Below, piece by piece: positions 1-11,700 of a stretch of DNA of 64,000 nucleotides. Numbering within the stretch: position 1 is the first letter of the stretch; each line of letters begins with the position of its first letter. The DNA lies in NCBI RefSeq assembly GCF_900107975.1, contig NZ_FNVF01000011.1, positions 33,828 through 97,827 on the forward strand. The letters run 5' to 3'. The stretch comes from Paenibacillus sp. UNC499MF (GTDB lineage Bacteria > Bacillota > Bacilli > Paenibacillales > NBRC-103111). A model generated the notes under the pieces. It was not told where the DNA came from. It did no database searches and was given only the letters and a program-made list of their open reading frames with translations. Both the position numbers and the translations under genes were made by a program.

Positions 1-1
1 G

Positions 2-2464
2 TTCCCTCCGATGATTACGCTGCATCCGCAAAGCCCGCTGCCGGTGCTTGAAGGAAGCCCCGCTTCTTTCAGCGTTATGGCTACAGGAATGGGGCTGACG
101 TATCAGTGGCAGGTGGACACGCAATCAGGCTTCCAAAACCTGCCTGGCGAGACGAACGCCACGCTGAGCATTCCGGCCGCTTCGATGGGCATGAACAACA
201 ATAAATACCGTGTCGTCGTATCGGGTATGGGCGGCCAGCCGGTGACATCAAATGAGGCGGTGCTGACGGTGCTGCCGATCATTCCGACGTTCCCTCCGGC
301 GATTACGGTACAACCGCAAAACGTGCCGCCTGTGTCTGAAGGTGCACCGGCAGTTTTTGCAGTTGCGGCCACGGGAACGGGACTCACGTACCAGTGGCAG
401 GAAGACAGCGGCATGGGCTTCCAGGACATGCCCGGCGAGACGAACGCCATCCTGAGCATTCCGGCCGTTTCACTGGGAATGAATGATTACAAATACCGCG
501 TTGTCGTATCAGGTACGGGCGGCCAGCCGGTAACATCTCATGAGGTGATCTTAACGGTCATTCCGACATTCCGGGCACCGGTCATTAAGGAGCAGCCTGC
601 CGGCAAGGCAGTGGCCGAAGGCGGTATGTTCAAGCTTTCGGTCGAAGCTTCGGGACTCAGCCTGACCTATCAATGGCAGGTGGATACGGGTTCGGGTTTT
701 GTGGGAATTCCTCACGAAACTAACCGCTCTCTCAGTGTGCCTTCCGTAACGAAAGCGATGAACGGCTTTAAGTACCGCGTCGTCATAGCGAATCCGGGGA
801 ACCAGCCGGTAACGTCCGAGGAGGCGCTTCTGACGGTGTACACCGTTCCGTCCGCTCCTGTGAACGTGAGCGCCGCGGCGGGCAACGGACAAGCCGTCGT
901 TTCCTTTACGGCACCGGTCTCCGACGGCGGCAGCGTCATCACCGGCTACGAAGTCACCGCTTCGCCCGGCGATAAAGTCGTGAGCGGTACGGCAAGTCCG
1001 ATCACGGTGACCGGGCTTGCGAACGGAACCGCGTACACGTTTACCGTTAAAGCTCTTAACGAGGCGGGCGGAAGCGCGGCTTCGGCTCCATCGAATTCCG
1101 TCACCCCTTATGCTCCGTCAAGCGGCGGAGGCGGTGGAGGCGGAGGTTCTACGGAATCGAGCACGCCGACGCCGACCACACCACCCGTTACGGAAGTACC
1201 TGCCGGCGACGGAGCCGATATCCTCGTGAATGGGAAAACCGAACGCGCCGGAACCTTGAAGTCGTCCGAAGTTAACGGACAATCTGTTCTGACGATCATA
1301 GTCGATCCGAAGAAGCTGGACGATAAGCTGGCGTCCGAGGGCCAACATGCCGTCGTGACCATCCCGCTTGCGAAAGATAAGAAAGCGGATGTGCTCATCG
1401 GCGAACTGACGGGCCAAATGGTGAAAGCCATGGAGCAAAAGCAGGCGGTCGTTAAAATCTCCGCCGGAGACATCATTTACACGATTCCCGCGGAGCAAAT
1501 CAATGTCAGCGTCCTGTCGGGACAACTCGGTAATCCGGCATCCCTGGACGCTATCAAAGTGCGCATCGAAGTTGCCGCTCCGTCCAAGGAAACGCTGAAA
1601 ATCGTCGAAAATTCGGCTTCCACCGGGAATTTCACGCTGGTAGCGCCCGCCGTTAATTTCGCGGTTACCGGAACTTACGGCGGCGCAACGGTTGAAGTGT
1701 CCCGTTTCAACGCCTACGTAGAGCGTATGATCGCCATCCCGGACGGCGTCGATCCGGGCAAAATCACGACAGGCGTTGTCGTGGAAGCGGACGGTACCGT
1801 CCGTCACGTGCCGACCCGTATCGTTAACGTGGACGGGCACTATTTTGCGAAAATCAACAGCTTGACGAACAGCACCTACTCGGTGGTCTGGCATCCGGTG
1901 GAATTCAAGGACGTTGCCGGACACTGGGCGCAGAATGCGGTCAACGATATGGGCTCGCGCATGGTCGTGAGCGGTGTCGACACCGGCACGTTCAATCCCG
2001 ATACGGCGATTACGCGTGCGGAGTTTGCGGCCATCATGGTGCGTGCCCTGGGACTTAAACAGGAAAAAGCGTCCGCGCCTTTCTCGGACGTGAAAGCAGC
2101 GGATTGGTACAGCGCCGCGGTTCAGACCGCTTACGCGCACAATCTCATTGTTGGTTTTGAAGACGGAACGTTCCGTCCGTCCGACAAAATCACCCGTGAA
2201 CAAGCTATGGTCATCATGGCAAAAGCGATGAAGACCACCGGCCTCCGGGACAAGCTGCCGTCCAAAGAAGCGGCGGAATCGCTGGCTCCTTATGCGGATG
2301 CCGCAGCGACTGCCGAATGGGCGAAAAGCGGCGTGGCCGATTGCCTGCAGGGCGCAATATTTGCGGGCAGAACCGCCACGGAGCTGGCTCCGAAAGCGTC
2401 GATTACAAGAGCGGAAGTCGCCGCCATCGTGCAGAGACTTCTTCAGAAATCCGAACTGATTTAA
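2..2464 (+). CDS. SLH-domain surface protein with Ig-like and FN3 repeats (5' truncated)
   Basis: The frame is open to the left edge, so the N-terminus and signal peptide lie outside the window. The visible part has three near-identical Ig-like repeats of about 95 residues, each with a TYQWQ core and a KYRVVV strand. A fibronectin type III module follows (about nt 845-1105), then a run of eight glycines as a linker, a region of about 230 residues without a recognised domain, and three C-terminal SLH motifs (about nt 1912-2461; HWAQNAVNDM, ITRAEFAAIM). SLH domains bind pyruvylated secondary cell wall polymer, so the protein is probably displayed on the cell surface. Its role, adhesive or structural, is inferred from architecture only. 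The Ig repeats are also very similar in DNA, suggesting recent duplication. A terminator follows. Confidence 0.9.
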   Translation, partial: FPPMITLHPQSPLPVLEGSPASFSVMATGMGLTYQWQVDTQSGFQNLPGETNATLSIPAASMGMNNNKYRVVVSGMGGQPVTSNEAVLTVLPIIPTFPPAITVQPQNVPPVSEGAPAVFAVAATGTGLTYQWQEDSGMGFQDMPGETNAILSIPAVSLGMNDYKYRVVVSGTGGQPVTSHEVILTVIPTFRAPVIKEQPAGKAVAEGGMFKLSVEASGLSLTYQWQVDTGSGFVGIPHETNRSLSVPSVTKAMNGFKYRVVIANPGNQPVTSEEALLTVYTVPSAPVNVSAAAGNGQAVVSFTAPVSDGGSVITGYEVTASPGDKVVSGTASPITVTGLANGTAYTFTVKALNEAGGSAASAPSNSVTPYAPSSGGGGGGGGSTESSTPTPTTPPVTEVPAGDGADILVNGKTERAGTLKSSEVNGQSVLTIIVDPKKLDDKLASEGQHAVVTIPLAKDKKADVLIGELTGQMVKAMEQKQAVVKISAGDIIYTIPAEQINVSVLSGQLGNPASLDAIKVRIEVAAPSKETLKIVENSASTGNFTLVAPAVNFAVTGTYGGATVEVSRFNAYVERMIAIPDGVDPGKITTGVVVEADGTVRHVPTRIVNVDGHYFAKINSLTNSTYSVVWHPVEFKDVAGHWAQNAVNDMGSRMVVSGVDTGTFNPDTAITRAEFAAIMVRALGLKQEKASAPFSDVKAADWYSAAVQTAYAHNLIVGFEDGTFRPSDKITREQAMVIMAKAMKTTGLRDKLPSKEAAESLAPYADAAATAEWAKSGVADCLQGAIFAGRTATELAPKASITRAEVAAIVQRLLQKSELI

Positions 2465-2471
2465 GAAGAGG

Positions 2472-2525
2472 AGAGTTATTCCTACAGCGGTCTTGCAGAC
2501 GGCTGGGGAATGACTCTTTTTTTGT
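2472..2525 (+). terminator. Rho-independent terminator of the SLH gene
   Basis: An 11-bp stem (AGAGTTATTCC pairing with GGAATGACTCT, one G-U pair) is followed by a T7 tract just after the stop codon. Confidence 0.85.
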
Positions 2526-2568
2526 GCAAAAAGATAGAAGGCAAGGACATGAATTTTTAACGGAGCGG

Positions 2569-2597
2569 TTGACTTCAAAAAATGGAATAGGTACTAT
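2569..2597 (+). promoter_or_regulatory. SigA-type promoter of htpG
   Basis: TTGACT at 2569-2574, a 17-bp spacer, and TACTAT at 2592-2597 form a good vegetative promoter. The CIRCE operator begins 12 bp downstream, over the expected transcription start. Confidence 0.8.
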
Positions 2598-2608
2598 AAA
2601 ACTAGGAA

Positions 2609-2635
2609 TTAGCACTCAAGTCAACGGAGTGCTAA
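2609..2635 (+). promoter_or_regulatory. CIRCE operator (HrcA binding site)
   Basis: TTAGCACTC-N9-GAGTGCTAA is a perfect match to the CIRCE consensus, with 9-bp arms and a 9-bp spacer. It lies between the promoter and the htpG ribosome binding site (GGAAGGAG, 2648-2655), where HrcA would block transcription. In B. subtilis htpG is not a CIRCE gene, so the arrangement is notable. Confidence 0.95.
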
Positions 2636-2663
2636 CTATGATCTTGCGGAAGGAGATTCACTC

Positions 2664-4544
2664 ATGGCCAAGAAGCAGTTTAAAGCGGAATCCAAGCGTT
2701 TGCTGGAAATGATGATCAACTCGATCTATACCCAGAGGGAAATCTTTTTAAGAGAGCTGATTTCGAATGCCAGCGACGCAATCGACAAAATTTACTACAA
2801 AGCCCTCACGGACCACAGTCTGGAGTTTAACGCCGACCATTACTTCGTTAAATTGAAGGCTGACCGGGGAAGCCGCACGCTGACGATTACCGATACGGGG
2901 ATCGGCATGACCAAAGAGGATCTTGAAAATAACCTGGGCGTGATCGCCAAGAGCGGTTCGCTTGCGTTCAAAAAAGAAAACGAAGCCAAGGACGGCCATA
3001 ACATTATCGGGCAGTTCGGCGTCGGTTTTTATTCGGCTTTCATGGTGGCGGACGTCGTTACGGTGATCTCCCGGGCGCTGGGCAGCGAGGAAGCGTTTAA
3101 ATGGGAGTCCAAAGGCGCGGACGGCTACACGATTGTGCCTGCCGACAAAGAAACGGTCGGAACCGAAATCATTTTGAAGATTAAAGAAAACACCGAAGAC
3201 GACAACTACGACGAGTATTTGGAAGAATACCGCTTGAAAGCGATAATCAAAAAATACTCCGATTTTATCCGCTATCCGATCAAGATGGACGTGTCCGGAC
3301 GCAGGCCCAAAGAAGGCAGCGACGACGAATTCGAAGAATATCAGGAAGAGCAGACGATCAACAGCATGGTTCCGATCTGGCGCAAAAACAAAAATGAGCT
3401 GACGACGGAAGACTATGAAAACTTTTATGCGGAAAAACGGTACGGATTCGACAAGCCGCTCAAACATATCCATATCAGTGCGGACGGCGCCGTCGTATAT
3501 AAAGCGATTCTGTTTATCCCGGAAAGTACACCTTTCGATTATTACACGAAGGAGTACGAGAAGGGCCTGGAGCTGTATTCCAACGGCGTGCTGATTATGA
3601 ACAAGTGCGGGGATCTGCTGCCGGATTATTTCGGTTTTGTAAAAGGGATGGTCGATTCGGAGGATCTGTCTCTGAACATTTCCAGGGAAATGCTGCAGCA
3701 TGACCGCCAGCTTACGCTGATCGCAAAAAATATCAAAAACAAAATCAAGAGCCAGCTGCAAAGCATGCTCAAGGATGAGAGAGAGAAATACGAGCAGTTC
3801 TACAAGTCTTTCGGCCGGCAGCTCAAGTTCGGTGTCTACAATGACTACGGCACCCATAAGGACGATCTTCAGGACCTGCTGATGTTCACCTCTTCCAAAG
3901 AGAAAAAGCTCGTCACACTCGATGAATACGTATCGGCCATGCCGGAAGACCAGAAATACATTTACTACGCGTCCGGGGAGTCGATTGAGCGCATCGAGAA
4001 GCTTCCGCAAACCGAGATGGTCCTCGACAAAGGCTATGAGATTCTGTACTTCACCGACGATGTCGACGAATTCGCCATTAAGATGCTGATGGCCTACAAG
4101 GAAAAAGAATTCAAATCTGTGTCCAGCGGCGATCTCGGAATCGAGCCGGACGCGGCGGACAAGCAGACGGAAGAAGAGGAAAACGACAGCAAAGATCTGT
4201 TCGAGACGATGAAAACGATCCTGTCGGACAAAGTGAAGAACGTCAAAGCGTCCAAACGTCTGAAATCCCATCCGGTCTGCCTGTCCACCGAAGGCGAGCT
4301 GACGATCGAAATGGAGAAAATTTTGAAGGCCATGCCGAACGGACAGGAAGTTCAGGCCGACAAAGTGCTGGAAATCAACGTTAACCATGACGTTTTCCGC
4401 TCCCTTAAAGAAGCGTATGCGAACGATAAAGACAAGCTGAACCTGTATACCAATCTGCTGTACAATCAGGCTCTTCTGATCGAAGGTCTCCAAGTGAACG
4501 ACCCTGTCGAATTTACGAACAATATTTGCAAAATCATGGTCTAA
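2664..4544 (+). CDS. htpG: Molecular chaperone HtpG (Hsp90 family)
   Basis: The 626-residue length is normal for bacterial Hsp90. The N-terminal GHKL ATPase domain carries the ATP-binding motifs ELISNASDA (about residues 31-39), DTGIGM and GQFGVGFYS. The middle domain, with its conserved [10 protein letters not shown] catalytic-loop region, and the dimerisation domain follow. A Lys/Glu-rich acidic linker lies near residue 500. It is a cytosolic ATP-dependent chaperone that remodels clients with DnaK. The ATG has a GGAAGGAG site 8 nt upstream. The gene is monocistronic, with its own promoter and terminator, and the perfect CIRCE upstream predicts HrcA-controlled heat induction. Confidence 0.97.
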   Translation: MAKKQFKAESKRLLEMMINSIYTQREIFLRELISNASDAIDKIYYKALTDHSLEFNADHYFVKLKADRGSRTLTITDTGIGMTKEDLENNLGVIAKSGSLAFKKENEAKDGHNIIGQFGVGFYSAFMVADVVTVISRALGSEEAFKWESKGADGYTIVPADKETVGTEIILKIKENTEDDNYDEYLEEYRLKAIIKKYSDFIRYPIKMDVSGRRPKEGSDDEFEEYQEEQTINSMVPIWRKNKNELTTEDYENFYAEKRYGFDKPLKHIHISADGAVVYKAILFIPESTPFDYYTKEYEKGLELYSNGVLIMNKCGDLLPDYFGFVKGMVDSEDLSLNISREMLQHDRQLTLIAKNIKNKIKSQLQSMLKDEREKYEQFYKSFGRQLKFGVYNDYGTHKDDLQDLLMFTSSKEKKLVTLDEYVSAMPEDQKYIYYASGESIERIEKLPQTEMVLDKGYEILYFTDDVDEFAIKMLMAYKEKEFKSVSSGDLGIEPDAADKQTEEEENDSKDLFETMKTILSDKVKNVKASKRLKSHPVCLSTEGELTIEMEKILKAMPNGQEVQADKVLEINVNHDVFRSLKEAYANDKDKLNLYTNLLYNQALLIEGLQVNDPVEFTNNICKIMV

Positions 4545-4565
4545 GCCGCATGCGGTTCAGACAAA

Positions 4566-4599
4566 AAGGCCCGTTCCTTCCGGAACGAGGCCTTTTTTT
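4566..4599 (+). terminator. Terminator of htpG
   Basis: AGGCC-CGTTCC-TTCC-GGAACG-A-GGCCT followed by a T7 tract, 22 bp after the htpG stop codon. Confidence 0.9.
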
Positions 4600-4747
4600 G
4601 TGTGTTTGGGCGGGAGGGAAACGGTACAGGTAAGCGCAAGTTGAAAGCATAAGCAGGTGTAAGCATAAGCGTAAGAAGTGCAAGTATAAGTGCAGGTATA
4701 GGTGCAAAATACAAGTGCAAGTGCAGGTGCAAAATACAAGTGCAGGC

Positions 4748-4891
4748 ACAAGTGCAGGTACAAGTGCAGGTACAAGTGCAGGTACAAGTGCAGGTACAAG
4801 TGCAGGTACAAGTGCAGGTACAAGTGCAGGTACAAGTGCAGGTACAAGTGCAGGTACAAGTGCAGGTACAAGTGCAGGTACAAGTGCAGGC
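4748..4891 (+). repeat. 12-bp tandem repeat (minisatellite), 12 units
   Basis: The unit ACAAGTGCAGGT is repeated 12 times head to tail, perfect except for the last base of the final unit. Degenerate copies (AAGTGCAAGTATAAGTGCAG-like) extend left to about 4640. Each unit is itself two related hexamers. Because 12 is divisible by 3 and the unit lacks stops, all six frames are open across it; this is a repeat artefact and not a gene. It lies between htpG and the 3' end of the broken LURP-one-type gene. Confidence 0.95.
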
Positions 4892-4974
4892 ATTGGGATA
4901 CCGCAAGCCGCCCCTTTCCTTCCGGTTGTAAAAAAGGCGGGCGAAGCTGCCTGAGGTTTCCGGGACGCTGCCCG

Positions 4975-5507
4975 TTAAAATTGATTCGGCGTGTATGTCT
5001 GGCTCTCTGTCGTACCGCCCGTCATATGATTCCGCCGTTGAAGCTCGTGGACGCCCATTACAACGGCGATCAGTTCGAAGCTGTCCAGCAAGGGCGAATC
5101 GTTCCTCAGACGGAAGCACCGGATTGGAGCCAGCCGTTCACCTGGCGGAACTCGGCGGCGAGAGCGCCCGATGCGTCCCGGATCGTATAGTGTTTGGACA
5201 GGAGCGGCGATTCAATGTCGAATAACCCGCGCCTGCCGGCATCGTATTCGTATTTTTTAGCCAGCAGCGTAAACCGGGGACGCAGTACACCGAGCATGTT
5301 TCCTTGGTTGTCCGTAATCTCCCATTTTCGTCCTAGGGATAAGAGCCGGAACGAGCCTGAACATACCTTGCGCCCGCCGGTATCCAGCACGGATAAAGAC
5401 GAACTTAACATGTGCTTCATATCCAGCGTACCGGCAGGAAGACCGCTTGCCTCCAGAATAGGACTTTTACCGGAACTGAAAAAATTTTCTTTAAAGTAAA
5501 GTTCCAT
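4975..5507 (-). pseudogene. LURP-one-related (YxjI-like) protein, frameshifted near the C-terminus
   Basis: The minus-strand gene starts at ATG 5507 (MELYFKENFF) behind GGAAGGAG. It reads as a LURP-one/tubby-like fold protein (DUF567), including the typical SKHYTIRDASG and AEFRQVNGW segments. The frame stops at 5106 after only 133 residues. Shifting one base at about 5113-5116 restores the expected family C-terminus (DSPLLDSFELIAVVMGVHEL) and runs to a stop at 4975. One extra T in the GCTTCC stretch (minus strand) would give an intact 177-residue protein, the family's usual size. It is either a recent one-base deletion or a sequencing error. The biochemical role of these proteins is not well known. 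The minisatellite lies just beyond its 3' end. Confidence 0.8.
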
Positions 5508-5716
5508 TTTTCGATCACTCCTTCCAAAAACAAGCATTTCCTTTATTTACTGCATACGGCATGAAGGCGAAAAGGTTCCGTTCAGGGCTGATCCTCCGGA
5601 GGAGGCTTTCCGGCTCATAAAACGAGCCAAAGCTGGGAATAATTTAGTTGTCCCGGACTGTTTAGTTACACCGGACGAACAGTACACCTTTGAATAACTG
5701 ATCTCCGGAGGAACCG

Positions 5717-8700
5717 ATGACCTATACGAACGAACAACTTTGCCGGAAAGCGCGGGAGCTTGCGCTGCAGCACGTAACGACTCTGCCGCGCACACGGCCT
5801 GCTCATATCGAAGAACATTTTACGAAAGACATAGAAAGCTTGAGGGAATTTGTACGTTCCCTCCAGACGGTTCATGCCGGCTGTACCCAACCGGCCGAGC
5901 AATGGCTGCTGGACAATGCTGAATTTATCGAAGAGCAGGCCCAGGAAGTCAGGGCTCTGCTGCTTCAGGACGCGCCGGGCCGGATGCCGAGACTGCGCGG
6001 AAACGGAATTCTCCGAATCCAGTCCATGATGGAAGATTATTTAACGCATGTCGAGGGGATTTTGAGTGAGGAAACGATTCTCGCCTATATCCACGCCTAC
6101 CAGGAAGTGAGCGCTTTAACGCTGACCGAAGCCCGTTCGGTGCCGCTCATTCTGCGCGTGGTTCTGGTGAAAAAGCTGGCGGAAACGATGGCTTTCGTCC
6201 GGGAACGCCGCGAAGTCTGCATAGACGTCGGACGTGTCCTCTCACGGATCGAGCCGGCCGGCTTAAGTCCCGAAACGGTCCATGCCGGATTGGAGACAAC
6301 GGGGTTGACGCTGCCTTTGCCGGGCCCATGGATCGTCCATTTAATCGGCCACCTGCGGGAATGGGCCGGAGATACCGCTTCGGTCCGGGAATGGCTGATT
6401 TGCAGCTATGAAAACGGGGCGGAGGACTTGGACCGCGTCGTTTCTTACGAGCATCAGCTTCAAGCGGCCTATCAGGTACGGGCGGGGAGTATTATCACCA
6501 GCCTGCGCAAAAACGAGCGCTGGGACTGGAACGATCTGTTCGAGCGGATCAGCCTGCCCGAGCGGACGCTTCGGCTTGAGCATACGGGCGTGTATCCGCT
6601 GCTCGACGCATACAGCCGTAACCGGATTCTCGCCGAAGTGGAGCGGCTTGCCCGCCGTCTCCGGGTGCCTGAGAATCTGGTTGCGGGCCAGGCGGTAGCG
6701 CTGGCCAGGGAAGCGGCGGCGAGAGCTGAAGCCGCACTAGCCGGTTCCGGCGGGCCGCCTGCGTCGGGGCCGAGCGCGGCATCGCCTGAGGCGGACCGCC
6801 CGGCTGCGGGGGCTGGCTCTGCGCCCGTAGAGGCGTCTGCGCCGGCACGAGCAGCCGATGCGTCAGCCGCAGGCATTAGGGCCGCTAAGGCAGATGCGTC
6901 CCTTCGACAGGCGCAAGCCGCGGAAACAGGGGGCTCTTCCGCCTCAAGCGGTGTCCTCATTCTCCATGAAAATGGAGAAGTTACAGCGCCTCTGGCCGCG
7001 GGGGAGCGATCCCGCCTGCAGTTTCCTTCCTATTATTTGTTCGAAGCGGAAGGTGTACAAAAGCTGATTGCCTCCCTGCGGAAATGCAGTTCCCCCCGGA
7101 CAATGCCGGAGAAGGCCCTGGCCAAGCGGCCGGCCGGCACTTATTTCGCCTCGATGCTCGGCTTGTTCGCTGTGCTCTGGCTTATCGCGGCCGCATGGAT
7201 CGGAAGCGGGTACGGTCTATCCGCTTCCGCCTGGGCAGCCGTTCTCGCAGCTTTGCTCTTGCCCGTGAGCGAATGGGGAATGACCTGGCTGCATTTCGGC
7301 ATTGAGCGGATTTGCCGGCCGCGTCCTCTCCTCCGGTACGATTTCTCCGCCGGTGTGCCGGCGGAAGCCGCCACGATGGTGGTTATACCGGCGATCTGGT
7401 CGTCGCCCGACGAGGTAGCCGAGCTTGCCGACCGCCTGGAGGTTCACTATCTGGCAAACCGCGACACTAATATTCACTATGCTCTCTTGGGCGATTTTAC
7501 GGATGCACTGGATGAAAAGCTTCCCGAGGACGAACGGCTGGTCCGCTTTGCCGAAAATAAAATTCGTGCGCTTAACGAAAAGTACTCCGCGGCAGGCGGA
7601 ACGACGTTTCATTTATACCAGCGCCGCAGACTTTGGAACCCCCGTGAGGGTGTGTATATGGGCTGGGAGCGCAAACGCGGCAAGCTGGTCGAATTCGTGG
7701 AGCTGCTGAAAGGCAGCGGCGAGACCAGCTATGCGGTGAAAGTCGGCGATGCGTCCGTTCTTCCTCATATCCGGTATCTGATCACGCTGGATGCGGATAC
7801 GCAGCTTCCGATGGGCAGCGCGCAGCGGATGATCGGCACTCTGCATCTGCCGTACAACCGTCCGCGCTTGAACAAGGCCCGGACACGGGTCGTGGAAGGC
7901 TACGGGGTGCTTCAGCCCCGCATCGGGATCAGCCACGATTCGGCGATGCGCTCACGGCACGCGTATTTCTGGTCGGAGCCGGGCATGGACCCCTATGCGT
8001 TCGCGGCTTCCGACCCTTACCAGGATGCGCTGGGCCAGGGTATTTTTACGGGAAAGGGCATCTTCGATGTGGATGTTTTCGCCGAACTTCTGTGCGAACG
8101 GATTCCGGACAACACCGTACTCAGCCACGATCTGCTGGAAGGCGGTTTTATGCGTGCCGCCTTGTTGTCCGATATCGAGCTGATCGACGATCATCCGGCC
8201 AAGTTTGTTTCCTACCAGAAGCGGCTGCACCGGTGGGTACGCGGAGACTGGCAGCTGTTGTGCTGGCTTTTTGCCAGCATCTGCGACCGCCGTGGAGTGC
8301 TGCGGCCCATTGATTTATCTTTTCTGACCCGCTGGCAAATGCTCGATAACTTGAGGCGAAGCCTGCTTCCACCCGCGATTTTCATCCTGTTCGTTCTTGC
8401 CTGGACCGTTCTCCCGGGTTCTCCGTGGCGCTGGTCCGCCGTACTGCTGGCGACAATGTTTTTACCGCTGCTACGGCAGTTGTTTATGCTCCACCGGGTT
8501 TATGGGCAGCGGAGGCGGCTGCTGGCAACGGGCCTGCATGTCCTTGTACAGATTTGGACGCTGCCTTTTCAAGCGGCTGTGCTGCTGGACGCGATCGGCC
8601 GAACGCTGTACCGGATATTGGTCAGCAAGCGCCGGCTTCTGGAATGGACAAGTTCGTCCCACATCGAGCGAAAAAGCCGGGAACAGCAGCACACACCGCT

Positions 8701-11700
8701 TCTTCAAGCGGGCTGGGGCTATGCGTTCATTATTGTGTTTGCACTTGCCTCGGCTGTGCAAACCTCTGCGTCTTTGCTGTGGGCGGGCCTTGCGCTAAGC
8801 CTGTTCTGGGCGCTGGCTCCTCTTGCCGTTTCATGGCTGGACCGGCCGGTGGCGCGGGAAGAAGCACCGCTGGGAGCGGAGGAACAAGAGAAGCTCCGGG
8901 TGCTGGCGAGACAAATCTGGTCTTTTTATGAAGACTATGCCGGCCCCAAGGATCATTACCTGCCCCCGGATAATGTCCAGGTAGACCCGCCGAACGGGGT
9001 GGCTCACAGGACGTCCCCGACCAATATCGGCTTTTTGCTGACTTCGGCGCTTGCCGCACGCGAATTCGGTTTTATCGATACGCCGAAGCTGGTTGAAAAG
9101 CTGGAAAATACGATCGGCACGGTCGAAAACCTCGATAAATGGCACGGTCATTTATACAACTGGTACGACACGCTGACGCTCCAAACTTTGCCGCCGGCCT
9201 ATGTATCTACCGTCGATTCCGGAAATTTCGTTGCAAGCCTCATGACCGTTAAGCAGGGACTGGCAAGCTGGCTGAAGCAAGAAGCGGAAAAGCAAGGCGG
9301 TTTTGCGGGGATCAGGCCGTCTGCGGCAGGAGCTTACGGTACAGAATTTGCCGTTGATCTGGAGCAGAATCCGTCGGGGGAATCCGCACTGAACGGGTTA
9401 GGCGAACGAGCCGGAAAAGGCAGGGAGGACGGCGTAAACGGCATAGATGGCGAAAACCGTGAAAACTGTGAAGACCAAAGCCATGCGGACCAAAACCATG
9501 CAGACCAAAACCATGCAGACCAAAACCGTACAGGCCATCAAGCAGGCCAAAACTCCCGAATCGGCAGCGGCCCGGCAGTCCTCGCGGTTGGCGAAAGCAA
9601 GCCTGAGCAGATTGTTCATGCGGCTCCGATGAACCTTCCGAATTGGCTGGTTCGAGGGGAGCAGCTCCTCCAGCGGATCGAAACGCTCATAGCGGCGACC
9701 GATTTTACGCAGCTTTACGATCACAAAGCGAAGCTGTTTGTTCTCGGTTATCATGCCGCGACAGGGGAGCGGGACAGCATTTTGTACGATCTGCTGGCGT
9801 CCGAAGCGAGGCAGACGAGTTTTGTCGCTATCGCGCTGGGCCAGGTGTCCGTATCCCACTGGATGGCGCTGGGCCGCACGGTTAAGCTCCAGGGGAACAA
9901 TACCACGCTTATTTCATGGTCCGGCACGATGTTTGAATACATGATGCCGTGGCTCATTATGCGGACTTACCGCAATACGCTCTGGGACAGCACCTACCGG
10001 GGCGTCGTCGAGCGCCAGATGGAATACGCCCACGAACGGGGCGTCCCGTTCGGCATTTCGGAATCGGGCTATTACGCGTTCGATTACCAGATGAACTACC
10101 AGTACCGGGCATTCGGCGTGCCGGGACTCGGCTTCAAGCGGGGGCTGGAAGAGGATCTGGTTGTCGCGCCTTACGCGGCGGTTATGGCGCTTCCGTTTGC
10201 CCTCCGGGAAGGGCTGAAGGACCTGGACCGGATGGAGGAGCTTGGAGCGAGGGGCAAGTATGGCTTCTATGAAGCGATCGATTTTACGGCAGACCGAATG
10301 CCGCAGGGGGAAGACTGCAAAATTATCCGCAGCTTTATGGCCCATCACCAGGGCATGAGCCTGCTGACGATCGCGAACCTTTTGCTTCCCGTTAAAATGT
10401 ACGACTATTTTCACAGCGACAAGCGCGTGCAGGCGGCCGAGCTGCTCCTGATCGAGCGCATTCCGCCGCGCGAGTCGATGCTGTCCCGTGAATTGGCCGG
10501 AAAGCCGCGGATTCAAAAGCCGGAAGCGGAACGAACGCATTCCGTGCCTGAGAACGCAGCGGCCGATACGCCGGCGCCGGAAGTGGGCGTCCACTCCAAC
10601 GGTACGTTCACGACGGCCGTCACCAACAGCGGAAGCGGATTTATCCGCTGGAACGGACTGGCCGTTTCCCGCTGGCGAGAAGATCCGGTGGGGGACCCGT
10701 GGGGCGTGTACCTCTACATCCGCGACGTTACCCGGGAGAAAGTATGGTCCCCGACGTTCCAGCCCTGCCGCGTTCCTTCGGACTCTCAGAGTGTACGCTT
10801 CTCGCAGGAGCGTACGACCTTCCGGCGCGAAGATGACGGCATGGAGACCGTTCTTGAAATTACGGTCTCGCCCGAGATGAATGCTGAGGTGCGGCGGCTG
10901 ACGCTGGAAAACAAAAGCGGCGAGGCACGCATCCTCGAAGTGACGACGTTTCTTGAAATCGCTCTGGCCCTGCCCGATGCGGATAAAGCTCATCCGGCTT
11001 TCACGAAGCTGTTTGTCGAAACGCAGTTCGAGGAAGAGACGGGCTGCCTGCTTGCCCGCAAACGCCCGCGGAATGCGGGCGAGAAGTCGCTCTGGGCCTT
11101 TCACAACTTAGCGGCCTTCGGCGCTGCCTTGGGCCCGGCCGAGTTCGAGACGGACCGGGCTGCCTTTATCGGCCGCGGCCACTCCCTTGCAAGGCCGAAA
11201 GGGCTCACCGCCCGCCTGGAGGGGACGGTCGGTTCCGTCGCCGATCCGGCCTTCGTCATGCGCCGCCGCATCTGTCTTAAACCTGGCGAGAGCATTCGGC
11301 TCTGCGCGGTTACTGGCGTCGCGGATTCCAAGGAACAGAGCCTGGAGATGGTCCGGCGGCTTTCCGATGACCGTCAGGTCGACAGAACCTTCCAGCTCGC
11401 CTGGACCCGCAGCCAGATCGATCTGCAGCATCTGCATGTGACGCAGGCGGAGGCTTCCGTCTACCGGGCGCTGGCGGGCCGGGTGCTCTACACGGGGCCG
11501 CTCGGGCCCGAACAGGCGGAGAGCATAGCGGCCAACAGCAAAGGGCAGCAGGGGCTCTGGGCATACGGAGTTTCCGGCGACAGGCCCATCGTGCTGGCGA
11601 GAGTTGCCGAAAGCGCAGATCTGCCGTTTGTGCAGAAGCTGCTCGGAGGCTTCGAGTATTTGCGGCGGCACGGGCTGTTTTTTGATCTCGTGCTGTTTAA

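Noticed and set aside
1118-2578. 486-codon frame antisense to the SLH gene
   Set aside because: It is Arg/His-rich shadow sequence, and the SLH and Ig domains on the plus strand are unambiguous.
2748-4493. 581-codon frame antisense to htpG
   Set aside because: It is a codon-bias shadow of htpG with no RBS and no recognisable protein.
4748-4891. Possible CRISPR array
   Set aside because: The units are directly adjacent, 12 bp long and without spacers, and no cas genes are present.
4541-5190. Open frames in all six readings across the minisatellite, encoding PALV, CTCT, YLHL, SAGT, VQVQ or CRYK repeats
   Set aside because: A 12-bp repeat without stops opens every frame. None has a convincing RBS or non-repeat domain.
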